Source: Sipunculus nudus (taxonomy: Eukaryota > Annelida > Sipuncula > Golfingiida > Sipunculidae). Taken from it: a DNA stretch of 64,000 nt. This document shows, piece after piece, positions 1 to 12,337 of this stretch (positions are counted from its first letter, which is position 1; each line of letters opens with the position of its first letter). Both the position numbers and the translations under genes were made by a program. Under the pieces are notes generated by a model. It ran no database searches and had not been told where the DNA came from. It saw only the letters and a list, made by a program, of their open reading frames with translations. Where the stretch lies: NCBI GenBank assembly GCA_026874595.1, contig CM049314.1:30639729-30703728 (forward strand), in the 5' to 3' direction.

Positions 1-27
1 ACGTTAGTATAAATATAGTATCTGGTT

Positions 28-2507
28 TCAGTTAAGCAAAATTAACACAGCGCTTAATACAAAAATAGATGCACCAACTCTTTCGATAACGTGACTTGCA
101 CCCCCAGTTGTATCCGTACCAGTTTCACAGGAGTATAGGGCTTTGTAAAATTTATCCCCCATCCCATTTTGGCGTTGCGTGACACTCATTAACGTCGCTA
201 GAACTGCTGCATTATCGCCCTCAAGACACGGGTGCATGGAGCGCGCTCTGGCTATTACTGCCTCACAGCCTTGTTGGCAAACAGCTCCAGTGACGTCACA
301 GGAAGTGACAATAGATGCCATGCCCCTCTGTAGTTCTGTTGAGTTCCCGGCTGTCATGAGATTGCAGCTACCCATCTCGGCAGGCTGAAACATCCCGTTA
401 CACATAGTTTTACTTTTGATACTGACGCAGAGAGATAGTGGCCGAGTAACGGGGTAATATTGGAGGAAAAAATAACACATTTCGTCAGCTGTAGCGTCTC
501 CATAATAAGTCACTTTTGTTTTGCTTCTGGTTTCAAAGCCGCAGGTTGTCTTCAAACTGTCTCCAGCACGAAACTCGTAGGGTTCGACAAATCTGAAATA
601 GGATTTTAAAAATAATTGGTCTTATTCATTGTCTTGTTGTTTTATATATTAATCAAGTAATTAGGCCATTGTGGATTTCCACGGGAAGGCATTGTTCATT
701 ATTGCTAGAAGAATTCAAAACATTATGACTGTACAAAGTAAATGACTGCATTTGTGTTATTAAAGCCACGATAAACGTAATTATATCAATATCAGCAACT
801 TCATTTGGCATTACTACCGGCATTACTATAAATACTACAGAGTATAATGTATTTACATGAAATCGCCAAAACGATTTTGTAATTTATTGGCGAATACAGA
901 TATGATTATTGAACTAGCAGGCAACAGCGGATGAGAGCAAACGAAGGTTTGAAATCGAAATGTACGTTACTGAATTTGTGTTTGAATGTTAAAGCTGAAT
1001 GGAAACCAACACAGAACAATCCTGCTGATAGTTCACAGCTAATACCTTACTCATTTTATGAACATGTTATTATATTACATCAAGTTTTTCTTGTTTTGTT
1101 TACAATTTCGGTTTCATTGGTATATTTGTAAAAGCAAGATGAATATTCTTACTCCTTAGTTCTTGGCGAGTCATACACGAATGCATCTTCTCTCATAACC
1201 TCGCCCACTCTCTGATCGCCTCTGAAGTGCTCTAAAAGTGCGGTCCTTCCTAAAGATGAAGGTAAATGTATTATATGTATATATATATTATGTGATAATT
1301 AAAATATATTTCCACAAAGCTCATTCAGCAAGTGCTCATTTTATGTTAGTTCCTAATAATATTGAAACACAAGATACAATAAATTAAATTGACATATTTA
1401 CAGCCATTGGAACATCATGTGATATTTCTCACACGTTTTAGGATACCGGGTACATTAATGATAGAACAATCAAAGATTTCTGTTGACTACGCAAGTCATC
1501 ATTAATAACCAAAGTTATAACATGGAAAAACATGTTCCCTAATCAGAACGTACACTAAGATGTTTGCATCATATAATATTTAAGGGTGATGGCGTATATA
1601 TATGTAATAGTGGTATTCACTGATGTGGGGGGGGGGGGGGTGGTAGTTTTATTTTGCAGATGACCTGGTAAGGAGATTTTTTGAACCGCGACTGTTACAA
1701 AGCAGAATTAAGAGAGAGTCCTTACGAATTCTCTTCTTCTTTAATACACATAAACTCGTGGTCTACACTGTGAGACACATTCCACCGTTTTAACTTATTA
1801 ACGTATTTAATACTTTTCTGGCGCACAGTACCTAAATAATGCATGTGAGGAGCTGCTGTGGTGATGTAGATGGGTTGTTCGGGGGCCAGGGCTTGTTGGG
1901 TACAAGATGACGAACAGTATCCGTCTTCTTTATGCAGTTCCTTTCCCGCCGGAAGCACCAGGTGGCGCTGCCCGACAGCCAAGAAGCCACCGTCGTTTGG
2001 TCGAAGGTTCGGCGTCAGGAACAAAGTCATCCCAGAATTGTCGAAGTAGTCGGATCTAAGCTCCGGGTTGTTCCAATGAACCTGCAGTAATTCTTAACGT
2101 TAATGGTATATGCATCATTTGGTACATGTATGGGACCATAATTCATTTTCTCAATCAAACCATATATATCACTTACCGAATTGGATATGTTGTATATGTC
2201 ATCCATTATGAGAGTAATAATTTGACACTGACAACGTGTGCGATATGGATACTGACATATAAACATTAAGTCTCTAGTGTAAAGTTGACATACCTGAAGC
2301 ATCACATGCTTGAATCCGTTTGTACCCACTTTAATGCCGTACGCCTCAGGGGTACATGTACCTGGTAAACCTAACGTCCAGCTTCCAATGATATCTCTAC
2401 ATGACAGGGCGCTCATGCCACAAACCGCCGGAGATGAGAAGTCCGTTAAAGCACCTGTATAATTCATGTAAGCAAATTAGGTTAATGTGCGTGTATAATA
2501 ACTTAAC

Positions 2508-2552
<45 letters not shown>

Positions 2553-3183
2553 GTGTGTGTCAGTGAATATGCTTACAATGATTAAATGTATAGAAAGCCA
2601 TTTCTACGAAAATTCAGCCAATCATCTGACAAATCTGATTTGAATGAAAATCATTACTTAATAGCCTTTGTAATAACTATATGCCGAAGAAATGCAAAAT
2701 ACCGCTGCTCAGATCATAACGCTTTCTGTGGAATCATTCCGAAATTCCGATTCTGGACAGGTGGGATTCAAATTCATGAATTGGAACAAAAATAGGTTGA
2801 TCTGACCTAATATTATCGTGATCAAGGGAATTCGATATATAAGCGGAAGATCATAAACTATAGCACCCGTCATAATGAATGAGCCTTTATTAATCCACGT
2901 ATATTTGTTTCCAACTGTGCCATTTATTTTTTTATATGATACATTCATGCACACATTCCGACTTGGCGTGTACACAATTGATTGACTCGTTATTTGAGGA
3001 GTCATTGTGCAAGAAAATAACAAATAAAGATATTTTGTAATAAAAATGGCTTTAATGTTGTCTTCATGCATAATAACCCAACAATGACGATTCGAAAAAC
3101 TTTAGCCTGTACTCCACTGTAGGTAGACAACTATATTATAATTAATCGCATTACATGCAAGAAAATAACTATAAGAGACGTTT

Positions 3184-3235
<52 letters not shown>

Positions 3236-6200
3236 TATATACATATTTAATAATAATAATAATAATTTATTTTATATAGCGTAAAATCCACAGAGTGCTC
3301 TAAAACGCTGTACAAATGATATGAATAAACATAATAAAAATATACATGTGTATGCTTATCAATCAAGATAAAAAGGTATTTATCCATGCACACAATAAAA
3401 GTCTTTATGTACTAAAATGATTTATGAATAAGAATGTTTTCAACTGACTCTTAAACTGAGAATAACTGGACATGGATCTCAACTTCGCTGGGAGATCATT
3501 CCACATTTTAGGCCCTGCGACACCGAAGGCACTATTTTGTACTCGTGTTGATTTTGTGAATGGGACATGCAGGAAATATTGGTCGGCAGAACGCAGTGCT
3601 CTGCATGGATTGTATAGTTGCAACAATTCCTGAAGATACTGGGGTGCAAGCCCATAGACACATTGATATACCAAAGTCAGAACTTTAAATTTCATATTTA
3701 AATAAAATGACTTTTTTGTTGTTTTCCTGCATAATAATCAAACACAACGAGTATATATATCTATATATTAGTATATGGCATTAAATATATACAATATGAA
3801 GATATATAGCTGATATTGATAGGTAAACCACGTACTGTCATCTGTACATCCAAACACCACCATGTGATGCATGACGTAGCGATTATCGAGGACTGGTTTT
3901 GTAGCTATGATGTGGTAGTCTCGGTCTGACGGTAGGCTGAACGCCTGACACACGTACGACGTCTCCTGGCCGGGCACTGACGAGTTGTCCAATCGGATTG
4001 TGTGCTCAAACACTCCTAAAAAGGGCAATTCATATAATTTCTAACAGTCACAGGCATTCTTTCTATCTCGGCCTATGTACAATGCGCCTGACCTTGCGGT
4101 GATGCCACTGTCGCTTTTTAAACACAAATTGGAAACATTAAAAGAAAATGTATAAATTCTGAATATATTATAATAATGTATTGCTGCAATAAAATGCTAC
4201 GATTATGTTAGCATGTCTTAATTACCACATGTAAGAAAACATTACATCTCCATCTTTAAGATGATGAACGGAGAAAAAAAGAATAATACTTAAATTATAC
4301 AAAACTTTATAAAAAGTATATTGTTGGTTATTAACATGTTATAATATATCCACTCACCCGTAGCATTGACGGAGTCACATTTGAAGTCCGTTTGTTCGCA
4401 AAACTCCCACTGAGCCTGACTCTGACACTTCGGACTGTCCAGAGGTTCACAGACTCCTGAAGGTACAACGTATGATAAAAAACCAGCAGTTTATAAATGT
4501 ATTTATCAGTACGTTTCTTGGTGAATATGTGCTTGTATACTTGCATGTACATGAAATAGGTAATCACGGTTGATATATTGTTACGGACCAGTTCGTCCTT
4601 GTTGCTATTTTTCTGGCATCTAGAGAGTAAAATCCACTAGATGTCGACGGAAGATGAAGTTATTCTCTCCTGGGTGGAGGGGGCGCAGACTTGTGATAAC
4701 GACCATGGCCAGGGGCTTTTGAAAGTAGCACGTGGCTGGAAACCCAAACGTTCTCTTCGCAGATTCATTTGCTTACCACTATATCACCAAGTTATATCCA
4801 TTTGTAAACACATAGAGGCATATTTAGAAAGATTCGGCCTGTGTATATCTATTTGGAAGGTAAACGGTCAAAGGTTCTTCCTCAGAGGGTCATAGATGAA
4901 ATTGCAGTGAACATATGCCTTAGTATATCTATCAGGAATGACCTGCATGGGTCTGTATCTTTACCTGGGTGACTGATGCCGGTTGTGAGTTGTGGGACTT
5001 GTCCTTGTGACCACGTACAATCGGGATCTCCCAGTTCCTCACCGTTCGTCTTACCATCCCCGTCCGAGTCCTTCCGACATAGAGTGGTGTCCCATTTCTA
5101 AAAAAAAAAAAAAGAAAAAATACAATTTTACCATGAAGAAAATTGCTCTGGCTATTTTATAAGTGACAAGGAAAAGAGTAATCAATTAAGAAAGGGCTGT
5201 GTCAACTTAATAACGAAAATGAGCCCAATGTGCTAAAAGTAAAGTTGCAGGTTTTAAGTCGACTTCACAATAACTGCCTCAGAAGACTCCACAATTTTAC
5301 TTCCCGGTGGTAGCTCCCCGAGGACGCCTCAGAGCACACACACGGATTTCAGGTCGCAAGGGCATGCAATACGCACATTGCATTTAATCCGGTACCCATT
5401 TGTTATGCTGGGTAGACATAAGCACAGTTGCAGCTGGGTTATTGCTTAAGGGTCTAAGCGAAGAAGTGAAAGGCTACAGGATTCGAACCCATGAACGCTT
5501 GATCACAAGTACGGCACCTTCTGCTTAAAGTCCATCTCTTTCCCGTTCCTACATAAAAGGCTTCGATATCATATCTGAATCATAAGAACAGATGCCCTGT
5601 AAAAAACAATAAAAGAAAATGCAGTATTGCTATAAAGGCATGTTTTGTCGATTAATCTTCCCACTGCTTCTGAGCAGTTTTAAGCAAATTGAGGCAAACT
5701 ATTAAGTCAATGATATTTCAGGAGCTACATCGTATTTGACATATTTTTAACCAACGTGCAGAAGTATATACTCTAACTGAGGTTGTTAACATCGGAAAGG
5801 ATGAAAATAAAAAAAATATAACAAGTTCATTACTGCATCCCTTTGATGTGTTCGCTCTATAAGTAGCTACCGATAGTTTGCCTATAATATATGATACAAC
5901 GCCGACCATGCAGATAGCTGACGTACATTTTACTGTAAGGCACTGTTTTAATAATTTTCGACAATTAGAAAGTATCACTAGATGATACTCGACATATTTA
6001 AAAACTAAGCGAAAGAAAAATTCAGAACCGTTAGAATATAATTTTTAAATAATAAACCCCAATATTCAAAAAATAAATTTAAGCGTTGATAAAAAAAAAG
6101 TTTATGAAGGACAAATTCAGAACCGTTAGAATATAATTTTCAAATAATAAACCCCAATATACAAAAATAAATTTAAGCGTTGATAAAAAAAAAGTTTATG

Positions 6201-7089
6201 TCAGAAAATAAAATTCATGGTGAATTTAGCACTTGAAGATGCCAAAACTCAGCATGTTATTCAGCTGTCCCCCCTCTCAATCTATCTATCTGTCTGTCTG
6301 TCTGCCTGTCGGTCTGTCTATCTGTCTATCTATTTATCTATCTATCTCAATTAAATATACAAAGTGGATCATTCATTTTTAAGAAAAAGTTTGAAGTGTG
6401 AACTATGTAGTCGTATAGTATAATATAGGTATAGTTAATTAAGGAAGGTTGTTTGGTTACTAAAAGGCTCCATGTCATTTTATGACCAATATTTTAAGTG
6501 TGGAATAAATCGACTAAACCATCAGTGCATTATATTATTTGTGCTTTATATATAGTTCTGTAGGTGCCCCTGCATTAATGTTTATTTTAAATGCATTACA
6601 CATTCATCGTCACATTGTTATAGGAGCAAAACAATCAAATAAACTGATTTTCAACCAACAATATGTGTTGTCATTCAGCACAGACCTGCATGCCAACAAG
6701 AAATCAGGAATTCCGTGTAATAAAAGCAGGCACAAGTAATGACTAGAAATTTTAGTCACTTCATAAAATATCTGAGTGAATCGGTCATTTTGTGTTATGC
6801 CTGGAATTTTAAATTATTTCATGTTATTCCTGATTACAAAGTTTGTTGGTAACATAAATGTGTGTGTGTGTGTGTGTGTGTGTACCTTGCCATTTTCATG
6901 AAAATCAAGTCCAAATGGGTTCCTTGCGCCTCCCCCTTCCACGTTCAGGTGACCTACTCCGTGCCATATGTAGTTCGGCTTGCAGGGGTGGGGGACATGA
7001 TCTCCATTTGGAATCAGGTGTTGGTAGTTCTTAAAACCATCCGCGGTCGTCCACAAAACCGCTACAACTGTTATTATTCTATAAAACAT
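28..7089 (-). CDS. Temptin-domain copper type II ascorbate-dependent monooxygenase (DBH/PHM-like), 8 exons
   Basis: Exons (minus strand): 7089-6886, 5097-4965, 4456-4358, 4015-3836, 2454-2294, 2081-1832, 1249-1153, 592-28. All have GT/AG borders and matching phases, giving 562 residues ending in a stop. Residues 1-18 are a signal peptide. Residues 19-112 match temptin: a PCKPNY start, a GVGHLN...NPFG core and a Ca-loop-like DSDGDGKTNG at 78-87. Residues ~146-470 are the monooxygenase core. HHM at 195-197 and VHW at 260-262 supply the CuH ligands His195, His196, His261. HMH at 338-340 and DEMC at 411-414 supply the CuM ligands His338, His340, Met413; spacing is close to that of PHM. No DOMON domain (as in DBH) and no lyase domain (as in PAM) is seen. 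The last ~16 residues are hydrophobic, fitting a GPI signal or membrane anchor. Family enzymes hydroxylate a substrate carbon using O2, copper and ascorbate; the substrate here is unknown. The poly(A) signal lies outside the window. Confidence 0.88.
3187..3240. repeat. (TA)n microsatellite
   Basis: About 54 bases of almost pure TA, directly beside the (TAA)n tail of the LINE fragment. A similar (GT)/(TA)/(GT) tract is at 2508-2560, also in an intron of gene 1. Confidence 0.95.
3245..3700 (-). mobile_element. 5'-truncated LINE fragment (RT C-terminus plus 3' tail), CR1/L2/Crack-like
   Basis: Read on the minus strand, 3695-3405 encodes about 96 residues typical of the end of CR1/L2-type LINE ORF2 proteins: a KVLTLVYQCVYGLAPQYL stretch, then ...ALRSADQYFLHVP..., then FGVAGPKMWNDLP and FKSQLKTFLF. 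After the stop comes a short 3' UTR containing a 'GCGCTATATAAA'-like tail variant and then a (TTA)n microsatellite at 3266-3249, the usual 3' end of these elements. The copy lies in intron 4 of the monooxygenase gene in the same orientation as the gene. Everything upstream of the RT tail is missing, as expected for incomplete reverse transcription. Confidence 0.8.
4570..4930. other. Intron 2 of gene 1, no recognised content
   Basis: Between exons 2 and 3 of the monooxygenase. An 84-codon open frame on the plus strand (4641-4895) runs through it but matches no family I recognise and lies in an intron on the other strand. I see no element ends. Confidence 0.4.
5285..5535 (-). mobile_element. 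Possible tRNA-derived SINE remnant
   Basis: On the minus strand around 5500-5485 the sequence GGTTCGAATCC is an exact match to the RNA polymerase III B-box (tRNA T-arm). It is embedded in a segment that resembles widespread invertebrate Deu/Meta-type SINEs, with a 'ggtacccattt...gctgggt' block at 5391-5414. No clear A-box or poly-A tail was found, so this is a degraded or partial copy. It lies in intron 1 of gene 1. Confidence 0.4.
6021..6200. repeat. 95-bp tandem duplication in intron 1 of gene 1
   Basis: Copy 1 is 6021-6115 and copy 2 is 6116-6200. They are nearly identical, differing by a few bases and one indel, which points to a recent duplication. It is AT-rich and non-coding. Confidence 0.9.
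6275..6350. repeat. Imperfect (TCTG/TCTA)n tetranucleotide repeat
   Basis: A run of TCTA and TCTG units with interruptions, in intron 1 of gene 1. Confidence 0.9.
6859..6884. repeat. (CA)n microsatellite at the 5' splice site of intron 1
   Basis: On the gene strand, exon 1 of the monooxygenase ends ...GGCAAG and the intron begins GTACACACAC..., so the CA repeat starts three bases into the intron. Intronic CA repeats close to a donor are known binding sites for hnRNP L in vertebrates. Whether that applies here is inference. Confidence 0.9.
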
Positions 7090-7099
7090 TGCAAGATTT

Positions 7100-9550
7100 T
7101 ACAAGCACTACTTAGTAAAGCTGCTACAACCAAAACGTAACCGCTTTTAAGGTGTCCCGCTAAAATCAAGTCATCTGAGACGAACCAGATTTATTCAGCC
7201 GTTGCGAGTTCCAACTCAGTGTATGGCTATATGGACAGCGGCTGTATATAAATACTTCTTGGCGACCATCATGCACCGGGCCAATGACCATATTTGTCAA
7301 TGCTTGGGTCATTGACATTGGAAAGCCTACAGAGATACTAATCACCAGCAATGACGTCAGAGGTGATTTGGACCCTATATTTTATAATTATTTTTGTAAA
7401 TATAGTTTTAACATCGTACATTTATAGTTGATATGGTAAATAATAAAAGGTAAAATACACACACTCCCATTTATGGCTATGCACACACAATCACGTGCCT
7501 TCATATGCGGCCTACGCATGTTATTGACCACTACGGATTCCCTATGTGACCTACCAATCAACAGACCTTTTCCGACACACTATAGCGACATCTTTTTGTG
7601 ACGGTTACCACTACGTGTTCGGGTCCATTATATCAACAAAGTGATATCGTTTTTTCCTCAATGACAAGAAGGAGAAACCTTTACAGGCGAGGCACCTGCT
7701 GGAGTCTCTGGTGTGTATTTTGTTTCATTTAAGAAAACCTGCGATACTGGCTTTTTGGACGCATGCTCAGGGGAAGGTCCATTACTCATTTTCCAATTAC
7801 ACTAATGAGGGAGTGTGTATCGACTGCTGTGTGAGTTTTAACACAAGTTTATGTCATATTTGTATCGATATGTCCTCATGTGACCTAACTCCAGGTACGC
7901 TACACAGGAATGAAATGCCACAGCTAGGAATAAACTTAAATTAACCACCCTCTCATTTTTCCGGCGTATGGCGTGCCTTGTCCCCAGGTACGCTGGGTAA
8001 CGTGTGTGATACGTCACATAAGGACTTCTAGTACCCTGTATCAGGACTTCAGAACACACACAGACAGAAGCATGTATGGCTCATATTTTATCTTATAAAC
8101 GGGGCACCTGAACTGCTGTGTGCTCTTTATAGATAGATAGGTTGCTTATTGATAAAATTGCAACAATTGTTGACGTTTACGTAAAAAAAGCAGAAGTAAT
8201 CAAAAACAACATAATGATACATCATGTATATCAGAAATAAGATTCAGACCCAGTATTTAAATAAATAAAAGCAAATAAATAAAATAGAATACGGGAAGTG
8301 GACAAGCGACTACGTGTACCCGCCTAAATCAGAGTGGGACGGGTGAAGAGTGGCAAGAGGAAATAGAGTGAGATGTGTTGCATATTAGAATGGATGTCTG
8401 CCATGTTAACATGATTGTAGGTGATGCCACCTGATATTTTAAAGAGAAGGCTATTAAATATGTATATACATAGGCAAAATTTCAGGGGGATAAATCAAAC
8501 TACTTTGAGGATATAAGTGATTTTTACCCTTGGCAGATGTACAGATGGACACGTTGAAAAAATGGTTGTAAGTTGGGCCACCATATTCTATGTATGTAAT
8601 AAAGCTATTCAAGAGCTACATTCTTGCAAAGGTTCAGCCCGATCGGTAAAACCAGTCCGAAGATATGAGGGTAAATGCGTCAAAACAGACGCACAGATGG
8701 ACGCACTGCGAGAGGAAACTTCAAAGGTCAACGCAAAATGGTTAGGCACCAGTTCAATTGTGACCCGATAATAGTGTCCAGTTATGGCAAAATCGGTAAA
8801 GTGGTATCAGAGGAGTTCTCCGGAAACGAACGCGGCGGCCGCGGCGGAACCCGATGAAAAACAAAATATCCGCACATCTATGTTTGTGCGGATACAAATA
8901 TTTCATAATTTAGAGTCATATTAGATGTTTCAGCAATTAATGCAAATATACAATATAATATACGGTATATCATTATTAATTCAATATATTAACTTTTTAA
9001 AAAATCACAGCACAAGAAATCTTAATAGACTGAACATAACGCAAGATAAAGATATGTATGTATCATCTACATGTATATGAATCTTCAGAAAAGGTAAATA
9101 TTATGTACTCAAGACAACTTTCCGGTTAACACTATTGTACCTGTTATTCATAGATAAACCTAGTACGTACAGATTCTGGGTTTATAGAGATAAACCCTTT
9201 GAGTTATGTGGGCAGACCAAACAACTCCAACAGCAATAAACATTTGATGGTCTTCTGCCGTCACAGCTATACCTCATAAAGAGCCCCAGGTGGGCACTTA
9301 AATGTTGATATGTCTCTTCAAGATGGACGCTTTAGGAAAGACATGTTGAATAATATTTCCATCTCATATGATCTTATATTTTGACTAAATCAGCAAAATC
9401 GGAATTATACGAACGGGCTGAAACAAGATTACCGTTTTTTTCTATCCACCGTATATTAAAACAGTATATTGGTCACCCTACGATTTTAGTTTTTACTCTT
9501 CAGCAAATGAGGACATTGATACACACAAATGTATATACATGTATGTGTGT
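7100..9550. other. Intergenic, no gene recognised
   Basis: Upstream of gene 1. Open frames here are short and match nothing. A TATA-like TATATAAA lies near 7243-7252, about 155 bases upstream of the gene 1 ATG, but its orientation with respect to that gene is ambiguous. A GC-richer patch with a GCGGCCGC site lies at about 8830-8850. Confidence 0.5.
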
Positions 9551-9554
9551 TATA

Positions 9555-9555
<1 letters not shown>

Positions 9556-9605
<50 letters not shown>
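9556..9605. repeat. (TA)n microsatellite
   Basis: About 50 bases of TA dinucleotides in intergenic DNA. Confidence 0.95.
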
Positions 9606-11368
9606 TACATGTAAATTATTCCGAATAATTTAAAGCATTACACGGATGTGAGGAGTCAATTCCTTCATTACATATCCTTTGATATACCCCGCCGATTTAA
9701 GAAGTCGTCCTTCACGTTCTATATGTTGACCTTCTATGTAACGTTCTAGTTACTAACCCCAATGTGCGGCTGTGCCTGCATACCTCTTCAGTTTTATGGT
9801 CAGAGAAACATGGAAGTTTTAGTAAGTCACCGTCAATAAACCTCGCCCATATGATACACAGCGTCCTTTATTTTGACTCTTTAGTGTACCTAGACTTCAA
9901 GCAATACAGCCGCAAAAATTCTAATTTTAACGCTGGGTATTAGACACCTATGGCTTTCATGGTCAAAACCCTTGGTCAATTGACCGTACAGGACATGATT
10001 AGTCGGGGTATAGATGGCGTGTACACAAAATGTCCATTATATACTGAATACGTGGTTGTAAAGCCGATATGTAAGCCTTTGTTTATATGTATAATAGCAT
10101 GGAGATACGATTAATAGTATCGTTTATCCGTGATTTATTTGTCTCGTTAGGTCTGTTTAGCGGCTGTGCACGGGTTTAATATTTATACATGTGTAAGTTA
10201 CGTAAACATATATATTTACAGTTGAATGTGTCTTGCTAGAAAATGTCAGGTTTGTTTCCTTAAAGCGATAGTCCCAAGCAAAGAAACACCTTCAGGTTTG
10301 CAATAAAAAAAAGTCTGGTCTTGTGCATACGTACCTTGTCCATGCAAGCTGAATGTATGAGGAAATAGTTTGACTCATTTGACTGTGAACTGCATTTCTT
10401 GATTTCTTATATATATATCTTATATATATATATATGTATATCTTATATATATATATGTATTTTTTTAAAAGTTGGATAAGGTCATCGCAACCTTGGGCTG
10501 GTTCGTCCTGGACCAGTTTCACCTGGTCAAGTTCTGCAGTTGGCGTAGTTTCTGATAGGTGGCGGCACAATATAACCTCTTCGAAATGTCCCAAATATTG
10601 TATGGCACACTTGGCATCGTTTTTGAAACTTCAAGACAGACATTTCCGAGGCATGGCCTCAGCAGAGTAGCACGACAAAGGTTTAATTACACTTTGACGT
10701 ATAGAGTCTGCAGACAATGGCGATTTTTATATGCAACTTTTCGCCAACAGTCTGCGACTGCTTCCGACTGGCAGTTACCCCCTTGTCCCTACTTTCACTC
10801 AATTGTATCAGCATTTAAAATTTGATTGGACATCTGCATCACTGAGATATCGCTTTTTTCTTCTCTGGGCAGTATCAAATTTATTTACTAAGAATTAATT
10901 ATTTATATTACTGAGAAAATTAAAAGTAATTTTGCTTCCACGTAGGTGTCGCCCTCGCGGCACATTGAGGCAATTCATTATTTTGTTACTTAGGTAAAGT
11001 TCTTTTAGATTTTATATTTTTAGTTCAAGTGAATGAAAGTTATCTAAACGATGCCGTTTTTTCTTTGTCGTCCGTCCGGCCGGTTGTTCTTCAGGTTGGC
11101 TTTCCAGGCAGGGGTCCATTTGGGCACAGATCGATACCGTGATACTGGCAGTTTCAGACATGAAATTTTGCATATACACTGAAACTCCTACTTGCGGACA
11201 GCTCAGGAAGGCGGACAGCTCACTGATGCGGACTCTAAATCTCAGTTCCATCAATTTTGCTTCAATATTATGTTCAACGTAAATTCAGTAAAGCGGACAA
11301 CTCAATAACCCAGACAACAGACACATTTTCCCGTCCCGCCAGCGTATCCAGAACATATTGTGACCCAC
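9606..11368. other. Intergenic, possible pogo/Tigger-like scraps
   Basis: No gene is recognised. From about 11190 to 11310, GCGGACAGCTCA / GCGGACAACTCA motifs recur, like the subterminal sequence of Tc1-pogo (Tigger) elements in other animals. No transposase reading frame or paired ends could be identified. Short (TA)n lies at 10405-10458. Confidence 0.3.
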
Positions 11369-11734
11369 TTAAGCTGTGTTTCCATGTATCCGTAAATCTC
11401 ATACGCAAAAAAATTCGCATCTCTTTTTTTAAGATGAACTATTTCTATGTGTACGTTTTAACGTGCTCCGCATGGGTATCCGCTAAAAACGGACCATATC
11501 GAAACGGATTGGTGAGCGATTTATCCGTTTTGCGGATGGCAAAAATTCCTACATTTCCCAACAGTGCCTCGAATAAAACTGTGCATGTGTGTAGTTTAGA
11601 AAGACTCACGCGAAGAGTATCCGAAAGAAAAACGTACGTACCTATGGAAACAGTTTTTGCAGATTGCGCACTATGCATCGTACGTACGTCTTTTGCGGAT
11701 ACGATATTTGCGGAAACATGGAAACACAGCTTAA
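11369..11734. mobile_element. MITE flanked by TTAA, about 358 bp
   Basis: TTAA at 11369-11372 and 11731-11734 bracket a segment whose ends are inverted repeats: GCTGTGTTTCCATGTATCC on the left and its near-perfect reverse complement on the right. Similarity continues imperfectly for about 38 bases. The interior also has inverted 'CGGAT/ATCCG' blocks, giving a snap-back structure. TTAA target duplications are typical of piggyBac and Kolobok families. A 190-codon open frame crosses the whole element and its flanks and is judged spurious. Confidence 0.75.
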
Positions 11735-12030
11735 AGCGTACGGACATCGCGAATTCTATTTTCGTTCATATATTTGCCGGAAGATGGCGCTCCGAGGTCA
11801 TGACCTTGTATAACCTGTTTTGGTCATAGCGACAGCCTGGGGACAAGCGTAATTTGGTGAACCATCATGATGTCACATGTGAATATACAGTCGACATTGT
11901 TTTCTTTTCTTCAATTTGCCGCAATAGTGTATAGACTACACAATTATTACTTAATTAGGATCGGTCAGTCAAATAACTGTAAGCTCTTATACCGTTATTA
12001 TTCGACAACACCAACATTTAACGATTATCG
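11735..12030. other. Intergenic, nothing recognised
   Basis: Short spacer between the TTAA MITE and a tandem duplication. No open frame or element end stands out. Confidence 0.5.
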
Positions 12031-12337
12031 TTAATGGTTTGTAATCAGCGTCATGCCCAGGTAGCATCGACTAGTTAGCGACAGTTTCCACTTTGCTACG
12101 GTGAATGTGTGGTGAGTTGTTACTCACATGATTCATTAATTAACTAACAAACGTTGTTTATATCGTTGTTTGTCGACTTCAAGGATATACCGTTAATGCT
12201 TTGTGATTAGGGTCATGCTTGGTAGCATTAATTAATAAGCGACATTTTGCACTTTGCTACGGTGAATGCGTGATGAGGTGTTGTTACTCACATGATTCAT
12301 TAATTAACTCACAAACGTTGTTTGTATCATTGTTTAT
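12031..12337. repeat. 162-bp tandem duplication
   Basis: Copy 1 begins at 12031 and copy 2 at 12193. Shared blocks include CACTTTGCTACGGTGAATG and ACTCACATGATTCATTAATT. The copies have diverged by substitutions and small indels. Non-coding. Confidence 0.85.

Noticed and set aside
1722..1830. Continuation of exon 6 of gene 1 as open reading past HMHYLG.
   Set aside because: A GT donor at 1831-1830 gives a phase-1 junction to the exon at 1249, which restores family-like sequence; the read-through tail has none.
2455..3835. A possible missing exon between exons 4 and 5 of gene 1, suggested by the 120-codon minus frame 2709-3071.
   Set aside because: Exons 4 and 5 join directly in phase and align without a gap to the PHM core; the extra frame has no family match.
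5480..5540. A true tRNA gene on the minus strand because of the GGTTCGAATCC box.
   Set aside because: No acceptor stem pairing or anticodon arm could be formed around it; a SINE remnant fits better.
11257..11829. 190-codon plus-strand open frame.
   Set aside because: It runs through both ends of the TTAA MITE and its palindromes, has no recognisable domain, and is better explained by the repeat.
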